From CAZVWH01 sp964631175 (GTDB taxonomy: Bacteria; Planctomycetota; Phycisphaerae; Sedimentisphaerales; Anaerobacaceae): a DNA stretch of 8,951 bases. How positions within the stretch are numbered: the first letter of the stretch is position 1; every line of letters starts with the position of its first letter. The translations under genes were made by a program, and so were the position numbers. Below the pieces are notes generated by a model. That model ran no database searches, was not told the origin of the DNA, and saw nothing but the letters and a program-made list of their open reading frames with translations. Of this stretch, positions 1 through 6,024 are shown one piece after another. The stretch lies in the NCBI GenBank assembly GCA_964631175.1, contig CAZVWH010000110.1, positions 1-8,951 on the forward strand. Direction: 5' to 3'.

Positions 1-274
1 TCCACATGTTTAAAGCGTTGTGTGTGTCATATCGCTGGTCAGCATGGATATCACGATCACGCGAACTGGCTGCCTTATCCACGGACCATCCATAGCTGAA
101 GCCGTTGCCCCGGTCGCCGAATACGTCGCCATAATCCGGCAGGTATCCTACAGGCACCTCTCTGGAACCTTGTGTTGCGGACTGGAAGTTGATCTTTACC
201 GACTGGCCATTGGCAACGCCTACAATCAAACCAAAGGTCAAGAGTAAAATTAAACAGACAAGTTTTTTACACAT
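1..274 (-). CDS. Secreted malectin-like/carbohydrate-binding protein, N-terminal part (truncated by window edge)
   Basis: The gene reads leftwards from an ATG at 274 and stays open for 91 codons to the window edge, so only the N-terminus is visible. A strong ribosome binding site (AAGGAGG at 287-281, 6 nt spacing) fixes the start. Residues 1-22 form a signal peptide: MCKK, a hydrophobic stretch (LVCLILLLTFGLIVGVA), then NG. The exported part opens with VKINFQ, followed by a VPVGYLPDYGDVFGDRGNG-type stretch, YGW and DQRYDT. That pattern is familiar from malectin-like or galactose-binding-like domains at the front of large secreted planctomycete proteins. The domain assignment is from memory of the family style. 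The role is therefore inferred as extracellular or cell-surface glycan binding, and catalytic domains could lie beyond the edge. The gene shares its whole promoter/leader and signal-peptide style (MCKK versus MCRR) with the gene at 820-2979. Confidence 0.8.
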   Translation of the reverse strand, partial: MCKKLVCLILLLTFGLIVGVANGQSVKINFQSATQGSREVPVGYLPDYGDVFGDRGNGFSYGWSVDKAASSRDRDIHADQRYDTHNALNMW

Positions 275-486
275 AACATTCCTCCTTCAGAGAAACAAAT
301 ACAAAGATTAAAGTGCTTTGGCCATGCACCAAAACACCAATTACTTTCAACTTCCAGCAAATGGCAAATACGAAACTCTCACTTCCACTGGATTCTCATT
401 TTGTTGAAACAAACTTTTATAGACTTGACTCTACCTCCTGCTTCTTAAAGCCAACATACACTGCTAACTAAAGTTTGAAAATCCTG

Positions 487-562
487 ATTCTATGGTATAA
501 GCCACAAGCCTCCTTTAAAAGAAACAAGTTTTCTCACCTCATAGAGCCAAAAACCATAGAAT
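487..562 (-). promoter_or_regulatory. 10-bp inverted repeat near the predicted 5' end of the leader, copy 1
   Basis: ATTCTATGGT (562-553 on the minus strand) and ACCATAGAAT (496-487) are perfect reverse complements separated by 56 nt. With a transcript start near 568 the first arm begins about 7 nt into the RNA, so the two arms could close a long 5' stem-loop. Both arms are unchanged in copy 2. Whether it acts as RNA structure or as a protein-binding site cannot be decided from two copies. Confidence 0.5.
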
Positions 563-574
563 ATAACAATTATA

Positions 575-604
575 TTTATACCAAATTAACAGCTTGTACC
601 TCAA
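575..604 (-). promoter_or_regulatory. Predicted sigma-70-type promoter for the truncated secreted-protein gene
   Basis: On the minus strand, a -35-like TTGAGG (604-599) is followed by an 18-bp spacer and a -10 TATAAA (580-575). A TGG just before the -10 makes an extended -10 (TGnTATAAA). Transcription would start near 568, giving a leader of about 290 nt. The same arrangement occurs in copy 2 with a better -35 (TTGATA). Conservation in both copies supports the call; the start point is inferred. Confidence 0.6.
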
Positions 605-740
605 GGAAAATCTTTAAACACCCCACTTCATACTCCAGCGCCACATGAGTCCAAATAATCTGGTCGCTTGTGTAGATAACCTCTTAAGTTCACAAGAGAT
701 ACAAGGGATTAAGGCATGGATGCAATGCTAAAAATAAACA

Positions 741-771
741 GGGCCTATACTGAATCAACCGGTATAGGCCC
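741..771 (-). terminator. Rho-independent terminator of the 719-residue secreted-protein gene
   Basis: A perfect 10-bp stem (GGGCCTATAC at 741-750 with GTATAGGCCC at 762-771) has an 11-nt loop. On the minus strand it is followed by a T-rich run (TGTTTATTTTTAG, 740-728). It lies about 50 bp past the stop codon at 820, the right place for ending the minus-strand transcript. The T tract is interrupted, so efficiency is uncertain. Confidence 0.75.
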
Positions 772-819
772 CCAACTGGTACAGTACCTTTAGCTAATCA
801 ACCCACACCAAGCTAATCA

Positions 820-2979
820 TTATTCCGCAAGCAGTGGAAGATATAATCTGATGTCATCAATGTACAGATCACCTGCACCACCGGGCTGTGTGTTGGCTCT
901 ATCGCCGACACCAATGGTCATCTTCTTGATAGCCTGTGGATTCACGCCGGTAAAGTCGGCAAAAGGAATATTCCACTCTGCCCAGCTTGGTGTAGCTGAT
1001 GCATTCGGATCCGGATGTGTAATAACCGCACTATTGCCGGTGCTATCCTCAAGAACTACATACATCGGCTCAGGAACATTACTTTCTATTCCAACGTCTT
1101 GTGACTGCCAATCTCCTGTAGTTGTGCCGGTTATAGTAACGTCAGAGAATTCAGCCACGCACGTGGCACTACTGTCGTGGCTGCAAACGATTAAGCCAAC
1201 ATAGACATCCACAAGCATAGGCATTGTATCTGACCCCAGTTTTACCCAGTTTGTTCCGTCCATTGAGGTTTGACCTGTAAACGTGTTTCCGCTGCGGGTC
1301 AATCTCACCCAGATGGGAGTGCCGACATCAATTTGTGCATCAACATCACTTATCTCGCCCTGCGAAATACGGCGCAGGAACTGAGCTTCATATATAGGCT
1401 GTATGTCCACCATCGCATGTGCAGAGTCGGGTTCCAGCGTCTGTCGAATCATCACTCCTGCCTTGGCTGAGTCGTGCGTATTAGTCATGCTGACTACCCG
1501 TGCAGTTATGCTTCCAGCACCGGAGAGCCGCTTGTAGGCATAATGGAACTGGTCGGAGTTTTCCCAGATATCTGCACCGGCGCCGGTCATTGTGTAGGCT
1601 GCTTGCCCCTCAGGGGTGAAGCTGCCAACAGATGCCGATAAGCCTCGCAGCCACAACGTTAAGGACTCAGCACCATCTACAGTCCAATCCTGCGGAGCTT
1701 CCCACGTTCGTTGAGCCTCAGAATAAAGTAGTGTCCCAGCCTGTTCCAGGTCTGTCCCCTCGTTTACAGTACCATCGTTGTCGTAATGCATGTACATGGA
1801 TTGAGAGCCACTGCGAACTATTTTTTGCTCCGCGAACGGTGGATCAAAGTGCCCTACTGTCATGCCGGTATTGTTCACATAGTAGTCTTTCCATGTGTCG
1901 TATATCCTATTACTAGTGTCGTTATAGTCTTCAAAGTCGTCCACTACCGTAAAGTTGGCTACCGTAAAGCTCCAAACGTCGCCTTTCCACGGACTATTCG
2001 GGTCCATATCATTGACCTCATCGACCCGCCAGTAATAGGTCTGGCCGAATTCGAGAAGGCCGGGAAGATCACAACTGGTAGCGTCCTGGTTTCGACTCGC
2101 CAGAACGCTGCACGTATCGTTGTCTCTGCTGGCTTCGTTGACATCGTTTAAATCTGCTCCGAAGTACACATCATGCTTAACAGCATATTTTCCTTCGGTC
2201 CAGCGCAGGATAGCATCGCGGGGCACGTCTATCCGCCCATCTGTCGGGTTAGGATTACCTGCCTCCTTATCGGCCCCGAGTACAAGCAAAGCGGTTCCCC
2301 ACAGACTGGGATTGTGGGGGGGAGTGGTCTCTATATACCAACTCACCTGTGTGTCCCGACCACCACCGTCGTCATCGTCGTCAATCACTACGTCAATCCC
2401 GATTAACTGACCAAGTTGCGGTGGCCCGCCTATCATAGTCAACCACGGCAGCTTGATTTCAAAGAGATACCCAGAATCGGTTGTGGCCACTGCATATTCC
2501 AAACCCTCCAGCGCGTTCTCCGTACTGTTTCGAAAATACCATTCGACAGGTGTTTCTACCTCTCCGTTGTTCCACCTAAAGCAGTACTGATAGTCATTCT
2601 TATCATCAGTAGAAGTACCTTTGCTGTTGTCCCCGTCGATAAAAAACTCAATACGGTCATCATCCCAACCTGAGCCTGCGTCTGAATCTTGCACCAAAGC
2701 CTCATCATTGACATCGATTAGTACGTACAGATATTCCGAGTCCCAAAGCGCCCTCCAACTACCGGAGCAATCGTCGGGCGAGGAGGGGTCACTTCCCTCC
2801 AGGGTTATGGTTAGGAACTGTTCTGTCGAAAGGAACCATACATTGTCTACAACACCGTCGAGAATCGGCTGTTGAGATCCCGCGGCCGGAATCTTAACGC
2901 CCTCTTCATCTGCGGACACATAACCGGCCAAGCCCAGCACCAAAACAAAAAGAGTCAGATAAATCGTTCTTCTACACAT
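820..2979 (-). CDS. Secreted multidomain carbohydrate-binding protein (CBM9-like + Fn3-like + split C-terminal domain)
   Basis: A complete 719-residue protein; the ATG at 2979 is preceded by GGGAGG with 6-nt spacing. Residues 1-23 are a signal peptide ending VSA before DEE. Residues about 29-235 resemble a CBM9/DOMON-like sugar-binding domain (ILDGVVDNVW, LYVLIDVNDE, DDRIEFFID, YLFEIKLPW, IGIDVVIDDD); the acidic run near 198-208 could bind calcium. Residues about 238-342 look like an Fn3-type repeat (TYYWRVDEVND, WSFTV). From about 346 begins the planctomycete-style VDDFEDYND domain (SGSQSMYMHYDN, SEAQRTWEAPQDWT, LTLWLRG). It is interrupted at about 451-620 by a DUF1349-like, LamG-type module (AGVMIRQTL, WVRLTRSGNTF) and resumes to about 714 (YVVLEDSTGNSAVI, WNIPFADFTGVN, GDLYIDDIRL). 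No catalytic domain, dockerin or sorting tail is visible. It is inferred to act outside the cell or at its surface in glycan binding. Domain names come from pattern recognition. Confidence 0.88.
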   Translation of the reverse strand: MCRRTIYLTLFVLVLGLAGYVSADEEGVKIPAAGSQQPILDGVVDNVWFLSTEQFLTITLEGSDPSSPDDCSGSWRALWDSEYLYVLIDVNDEALVQDSDAGSGWDDDRIEFFIDGDNSKGTSTDDKNDYQYCFRWNNGEVETPVEWYFRNSTENALEGLEYAVATTDSGYLFEIKLPWLTMIGGPPQLGQLIGIDVVIDDDDDGGGRDTQVSWYIETTPPHNPSLWGTALLVLGADKEAGNPNPTDGRIDVPRDAILRWTEGKYAVKHDVYFGADLNDVNEASRDNDTCSVLASRNQDATSCDLPGLLEFGQTYYWRVDEVNDMDPNSPWKGDVWSFTVANFTVVDDFEDYNDTSNRIYDTWKDYYVNNTGMTVGHFDPPFAEQKIVRSGSQSMYMHYDNDGTVNEGTDLEQAGTLLYSEAQRTWEAPQDWTVDGAESLTLWLRGLSASVGSFTPEGQAAYTMTGAGADIWENSDQFHYAYKRLSGAGSITARVVSMTNTHDSAKAGVMIRQTLEPDSAHAMVDIQPIYEAQFLRRISQGEISDVDAQIDVGTPIWVRLTRSGNTFTGQTSMDGTNWVKLGSDTMPMLVDVYVGLIVCSHDSSATCVAEFSDVTITGTTTGDWQSQDVGIESNVPEPMYVVLEDSTGNSAVITHPDPNASATPSWAEWNIPFADFTGVNPQAIKKMTIGVGDRANTQPGGAGDLYIDDIRLYLPLLAE

Positions 2980-3186
2980 GTCATACCTCCCTCAGAAAAG
3001 ATTATAGTAATTACGCGTTGGCCACATACTAAAACATAAATTATTTTCAGCTTCCAGCAAATGGCAGATATAAAACTCTTATTTCCACTGGATTTTCATT
3101 TTGTTGAAACAAACTTTTATAGACTTGACTCTACCTCCTGCTTCTTGAAGCCAACATAAACTGCTAACCAAAGTGTGAAAATCCTG

Positions 3187-3262
3187 ATTCTATGGTATAA
3201 GCCACAAGCCTCCCTTAAAAGACATGAATTTTCTCACCTCATAGAGCCAAAAACCATAGAAT
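3187..3262 (-). promoter_or_regulatory. 10-bp inverted repeat near the predicted 5' end of the leader, copy 2
   Basis: ATTCTATGGT (3262-3253 on the minus strand) and ACCATAGAAT (3196-3187), identical in sequence and spacing to copy 1. The sequence between the arms has changed at several places while the arms have not, which is mild support for function. Confidence 0.5.
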
Positions 3263-3274
3263 ACAACGATTATA

Positions 3275-3304
3275 TTTATACCAAATTAATCCTGTATATA
3301 TCAA
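3275..3304 (-). promoter_or_regulatory. Predicted sigma-70-type promoter for the 719-residue secreted-protein gene
   Basis: Minus-strand TTGATA (3304-3299), an 18-bp spacer and TATAAA (3280-3275), with a TGG extended -10 element. The predicted RNA start near 3268 gives a leader of about 290 nt ahead of the ATG at 2979. It points away from hypF, so the 3313-3421 gap is a divergent intergenic region. I could not find a convincing plus-strand promoter for hypF there. Confidence 0.62.
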
Positions 3305-3323
3305 GGAAAATCTGTAATTGATT

Positions 3324-3351
3324 ATCCTGCGTCTTGGGTCTTGAGTTTTGC
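3324..3351. repeat. Degenerate 7-bp tandem repeat upstream of hypF
   Basis: Four heptamers in phase: ATCCTGC, then GTCTTGG, GTCTTGA and GTTTTGC. On the minus strand the array reads as units beginning AC (ACTCAAG, ACCCAAG, ACGCAGG). It covers the first codons of the longest possible hypF reading frame (TTG at 3334). That suggests this part is non-coding repeat and that hypF starts further in. Confidence 0.6.
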
Positions 3352-3420
3352 TATCGGAATCAAGTACAATTGTTCCGGCAATTGTTCAACGTTCGAAGAA
3401 AACCAGAGGTATTAAGAGTT

Positions 3421-5760
3421 TTGATCAAGAGACAAAAAATACTTATAACAGGACGCGTTCAGGGCGTCGGCTTTCGGCCGGCTGTATATAGAATTGCGCA
3501 GGCACTCGGCCTTACCGGCCTCGTGTATAATGACACCAAAGGTGTTACAATCGAATTGCAGGGACAAAAAGAAAGAATTGCCGATTTTTTAGCGCATCTT
3601 CAGTCTCAGGATAAACCGCCATTAGCTGATCTAAAGACCTGTACAGCCATAAATTTACCTATCATCGACGGAGAAGATAAATTTATTATCAAGACAAGTG
3701 ACACGCAAGGTTCCGCTTTATCGCAGGTTACTGCGGATATCGCTACCTGCCGGGACTGCCTTGCCGAACTGGCTGATAAAGAAAACTTCCGGTATGGCTA
3801 TCCTTTCATAAACTGCACCAATTGCGGGCCGAGGTATTCCATCGTCAAAAACATTCCATACGACAGGCCAAATACAACGATGTCGGTATTTAATATGTGC
3901 GACAGATGCGCTGCTCAATATACCGATGTCACTGACCGGCGTTTCCACGCTCAGCCGGTTGCCTGCAGCACGTGCGGGCCAGAAATCTGGCTGACCAATA
4001 GCAAAGGCAAAACAATAAAAACAGGAGCTGAAAAAACTATAGCTGAAGCCGCCCGATTGCTTCGCGCCGGCAAGATTGCCGCCATAAAAGGAATCGGTGG
4101 ATTTCACCTTGCCGTCGATGCGCTTAATGAAAAAGCGGTCAGGAGACTTCGACAGCGCAAAAAGCGAGACCATAAGCCCTTTGCTGTAATGGCCGATTCA
4201 ATCGAAAAAATAAAAAAATACGCCGTCGTGAGCAAATCGGCTGAGAGGCTTTTAAAAAGTCCGCAAGCCCCGATAGTTTTACTGCCCAAAAGGGGAAATT
4301 CGGCTATAGCCCCATCGATCGCCGAGGGCGTTGATACCTTAGGCTTTATGCTGTGTTATGCACCGCTTCATTATCTGCTCTTTGCGCAGGGGATAGAGGT
4401 TTTAGTAATGACCAGCGGCAATATATCCGACGAGCCGTTAATTTGTAAAAACCAAATTGCTCTGGAGCGGCTCGGCTGCATCGCCGATGCCTTTTTGTTG
4501 CACGACAGAGAAATCCACCGGCAGGTTGATGATTCGGTGGTGCATTTTATAGACGATAAGCCGGTGCCGTTGAGAAGGGCCAGAGGCTATGTCCCGACGC
4601 CGATTTTTATGGAGATAAATTCTCCAAAGGATATATTCGCAGCGGGGTCGGATATGAAAAATACCTTTTGTTTTGTAAAACAGAATCAGCTCATCTGCAG
4701 CGAACATATCGGCGATCTCGAAGATGCGGAGGTCTATCACCATTACATCGATTCAATCGAGCACCTGCGAAGGCTGTTTGAAGTCGAGCCGAAGGTCGTT
4801 GTTTGCGACCTTCATCCGGGTTATTTATCCACGCAATATGCCAAATCACTATCTGGTACGCAGCTTATTCAGGTTCAGCATCACTGGGCGCACATTGCAT
4901 CAGTTTTGGTCGAGCACGGCCTTTCCGGCCCGGTCATCGGCATCGAATGTGACGGCACCGGCTACGGCACCGATGGAGCCATCTGGGGCTGTGAGTGTAT
5001 GATAGCGTCGTTAGAGAAATTTGAACGATTCGGCCACTTGGCTTACTACGACTTAGCCGGCGCTGATAAGGCGAGCAAAGAAGCTATAAGACCATTGCTG
5101 GCGCTTTTAAAAAAAACCTACGGTAGTGATTTTAAATTAGATGAATTTATGTGGTTGCTTGAGCGAATAAAGACTACCTCGAATAATAATTCAAAACTCA
5201 AAACTCAAAACTTAAAACTAATTTCAGAGCAGCTTGTCAAAGGCGTTAACTGCGTAAAGACGTCCAGCCTTGGCAGAGTTTTCGACGCAGTTGCTGCAAT
5301 GTTAGGCTTAGGCAACTACAATCATTTTGATGCACAACTACCGATGGCTCTGGAGGCAATCGCCGCCGATGGAATCGAGGAATATTACGACTATGAATTT
5401 ATAAAAGAATCTGGGGGGCCGATGCAGCTTGATTTGTCTATGATGTTTAGACAGTTGGTTGATGATGTTAAGAAAGGCCATGATGCAACTGTTTCTTCAG
5501 CTAAGTTTCACAATACGCTTTCCATCGCCTTTCTGGCGATGGCTAAACAAGCAAGAGAGAGTACAAAGCTCGATACAGTTGCTCTTAGTGGCGGCGTATT
5601 TTGTAATCGGTATTTGACGAATCGTTTAATAAGGCAGTTGAGGGAAAGCGATTTTCGCGTATTGTTTAATCGAGAAGTTCCTGCCAACGACGGCGGCTTA
5701 TCCATCGGCCAGGCTGCAATAGCCGCGTATCTCGTCGCTCGTGACTCGTTGCTCACCTGA
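3421..5760 (+). CDS. hypF: Carbamoyltransferase HypF, [NiFe]-hydrogenase maturation protein
   Basis: HypF uses carbamoyl phosphate and ATP to make carbamoyl-adenylate and passes the carbamoyl group to the C-terminal cysteine of HypE, the source of the cyanide ligands of [NiFe] hydrogenases. It is a cytoplasmic enzyme. The chosen TTG start gives 779 residues, normal for the family, and places the acylphosphatase domain first (GRVQGVGFRP at 11-20). Then come the zinc-finger pairs C110/C113 with C132/C135 and C160/C163 with C182/C185, the YrdC-like domain (about 201-391: KGIGGFHL, KRDHKPFAVM, TSGNISDEP, RRARGYVP) and the Kae1-like domain (QHHWAH with metal ligands H487/H491, ECDGTGYGTDG, SSLGRVFDAV, ALSGGVFCNR, ANDGGLSIGQ). 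All key motifs are intact. The frame stays open upstream to a TTG at 3334, but those residues look non-family and begin in a heptamer repeat. Oddities: a heptamer-encoded insert near 591-599, and a C-terminal tail (about 770-779) encoded by repeat DNA. Confidence 0.96.
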   Translation: MIKRQKILITGRVQGVGFRPAVYRIAQALGLTGLVYNDTKGVTIELQGQKERIADFLAHLQSQDKPPLADLKTCTAINLPIIDGEDKFIIKTSDTQGSALSQVTADIATCRDCLAELADKENFRYGYPFINCTNCGPRYSIVKNIPYDRPNTTMSVFNMCDRCAAQYTDVTDRRFHAQPVACSTCGPEIWLTNSKGKTIKTGAEKTIAEAARLLRAGKIAAIKGIGGFHLAVDALNEKAVRRLRQRKKRDHKPFAVMADSIEKIKKYAVVSKSAERLLKSPQAPIVLLPKRGNSAIAPSIAEGVDTLGFMLCYAPLHYLLFAQGIEVLVMTSGNISDEPLICKNQIALERLGCIADAFLLHDREIHRQVDDSVVHFIDDKPVPLRRARGYVPTPIFMEINSPKDIFAAGSDMKNTFCFVKQNQLICSEHIGDLEDAEVYHHYIDSIEHLRRLFEVEPKVVVCDLHPGYLSTQYAKSLSGTQLIQVQHHWAHIASVLVEHGLSGPVIGIECDGTGYGTDGAIWGCECMIASLEKFERFGHLAYYDLAGADKASKEAIRPLLALLKKTYGSDFKLDEFMWLLERIKTTSNNNSKLKTQNLKLISEQLVKGVNCVKTSSLGRVFDAVAAMLGLGNYNHFDAQLPMALEAIAADGIEEYYDYEFIKESGGPMQLDLSMMFRQLVDDVKKGHDATVSSAKFHNTLSIAFLAMAKQARESTKLDTVALSGGVFCNRYLTNRLIRQLRESDFRVLFNREVPANDGGLSIGQAAIAAYLVARDSLLT
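5191..5218. repeat. 7-bp tandem repeat (TCAAAAC)x4 inside hypF
   Basis: Three perfect TCAAAAC units and a fourth with one change (TTAAAAC). They encode the polar stretch SKLKTQNLK between the DKASKEAIRP and CVKTSSLGR blocks of the Kae1-like domain, probably a surface loop. Because seven is not a multiple of three, gain or loss of one unit would shift the reading frame. Confidence 0.85.
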
Positions 5761-5787
5761 CCTGCGTAACCGAAGGCGAAACACAGG
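5726..5787 (-). repeat. Composite repeat, left copy (GC-rich core plus heptamer tail)
   Basis: On the minus strand this 62-bp element has a core (5787-5761, containing TTCGCCTTCGG and TACGCAGG) followed by AGGTGAGC and heptamers of the type ACGAGNN, ending ACGAGATACG at 5735-5726. It matches 7521-7568 in the opposite orientation: 41 of 48 aligned positions are identical, and this copy carries 14 extra bases, exactly two heptamers. It overlaps the last 12 codons of hypF, so the end of that protein and its stop codon are written in repeat DNA. Confidence 0.75.
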
Positions 5788-5821
5788 TGATTCGTGATTT
5801 GTGGTTTGTGGTTTGTGGTTG
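5787..5821. repeat. 7-bp tandem repeat, five units, downstream of hypF
   Basis: Five contiguous heptamers: GTGATTC, GTGATTT, two GTGGTTT and GTGGTTG. On the minus strand the units read ACAAACC, ACAAATC and ACGAATC, the same AC-led form as the other arrays. It abuts the left composite repeat, so that element has heptamers on both sides. Confidence 0.8.
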
Positions 5822-5863
5822 GTTAAGCGTGAAACTTTATTGATATTTATGCCTCCTTGTCAC

Positions 5864-5879
5864 TCCCGCGCAGGTGGGA
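5864..5879. repeat. Small REP-like palindrome
   Basis: TCCCGC and GTGGGA can pair (one G-T wobble) around a GCAG loop, followed by AATCCA. It resembles the short 'CCCGCnnnnGCGGGAATCC' palindromes scattered between genes in many bacterial genomes. It lies in the 5761-6024 gap between hypF and the next gene; the rest of that gap holds the heptamer array and AT-rich DNA. It is not followed by a T tract, so it is a poor terminator candidate. Confidence 0.45.
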
Positions 5880-5937
5880 ATCCATACATTCTAAAAGTTT
5901 GAAGAATATCCAAATTTATTTGTAATCGCATATAAAG

Positions 5938-5972
5938 TCACCCATTCAAAACAACGATAGATAAATGGGAGA
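5938..5972. promoter_or_regulatory. Imperfect inverted repeat upstream of the 6025 gene
   Basis: TCACCCATT (5938-5946) and AATGGGAGA (5964-5972) are reverse complements at 8 of 9 positions with a 17-nt loop. The right arm contains an ATG (5965) that could be mistaken for the gene start. It may be an operator or leader hairpin; no convincing promoter hexamers were found beside it. Confidence 0.25.
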
Positions 5973-6024
5973 TTTTCACTTTGTAAAAGTAATCCATAAC
6001 TTTTTATATATTAGGTGGGTAAAT

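Larger units (their letters stand above)
281..613 (-). repeat. Promoter-leader repeat, copy 1
   Basis: This non-coding block is repeated at 2986-3313. From about 321 to 613 the two copies align at a constant 2700-bp offset with no gaps. Over 351-590, hand counting gives 18 mismatches in 240 positions. Similarity fades nearer the gene start, where there is a 5-bp length difference, but returns at the ribosome binding site. The block contains a promoter at its distal end (575-604), so most of it is predicted to be a 5' untranslated RNA of about 290 nt. Within it are a 10-bp inverted repeat (487-496 with 553-562), a short perfect hairpin TTTGTT-TC-AACAAA (413-400) and two internal GGAGG motifs (513-509 and 438-434). 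All are preserved in the other copy. I do not recognise a known riboswitch family. The following 614-740 is unremarkable AT-rich spacer in which I see nothing. Confidence 0.9.
2986..3313 (-). repeat. Promoter-leader repeat, copy 2
   Basis: Second copy of the 281-613 block, placed identically relative to the gene it precedes. It runs from the ribosome binding site (CCTCC at 2986-2990 on the plus strand) to TCAAGGAAAATCT at 3301-3313. Beyond 3313 the copies are unrelated, so the border is sharp and lies just upstream of the predicted -35 element. The worst-conserved internal patch is 3221-3230 (4 changes in 10). Both arms of the inverted repeat, the TTTGTT-TC-AACAAA hairpin (3113-3100) and both internal GGAGG motifs are intact. 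Confidence 0.9.

Noticed and set aside
377..397. Tiny conserved ORF in both leaders (MRIQWK / MKIQWK, with stop)
   Set aside because: The changes are conservative, but it is only six codons, has no ribosome binding site nearby, and similarity is expected from the overall 92-93% identity.
281..613. Cyclic-di-GMP (GEMM) or other known riboswitch in the leader
   Set aside because: I looked for the conserved GEMM core and did not find it; no other known family was recognised by eye.
1786..2410. Several plus-strand open frames opposite the 719-residue gene
   Set aside because: All lie over a coding sequence with signal peptide and continuous domain structure; no independent support.
3207..3230. 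Short upstream ORF in leader copy 2 (ATG preceded by GAGGTG)
   Set aside because: Copy 1 has GTT instead of ATG at the matching place, so the frame is not conserved between the two leaders.
3334..3420. N-terminal extension of HypF from the TTG at 3334 (29 extra residues)
   Set aside because: The extra residues are not HypF-like, begin inside a heptamer repeat, and the acylphosphatase motif sits at its usual distance from the TTG at 3421.
3718..4173. Minus-strand open frame of 151 codons inside hypF
   Set aside because: Antisense shadow of a clear hypF; the protein has no family pattern and no ribosome binding site was evident.
5731..5821. CRISPR-like array
   Set aside because: Units are 7 bp and directly adjacent without spacers; this is a simple tandem repeat.
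5965..6024. Longer start of the HEPN-like gene
   Set aside because: No ribosome binding site, and the ATG falls in an inverted repeat; the ATG at 6025 has AGGTGGG at good spacing.
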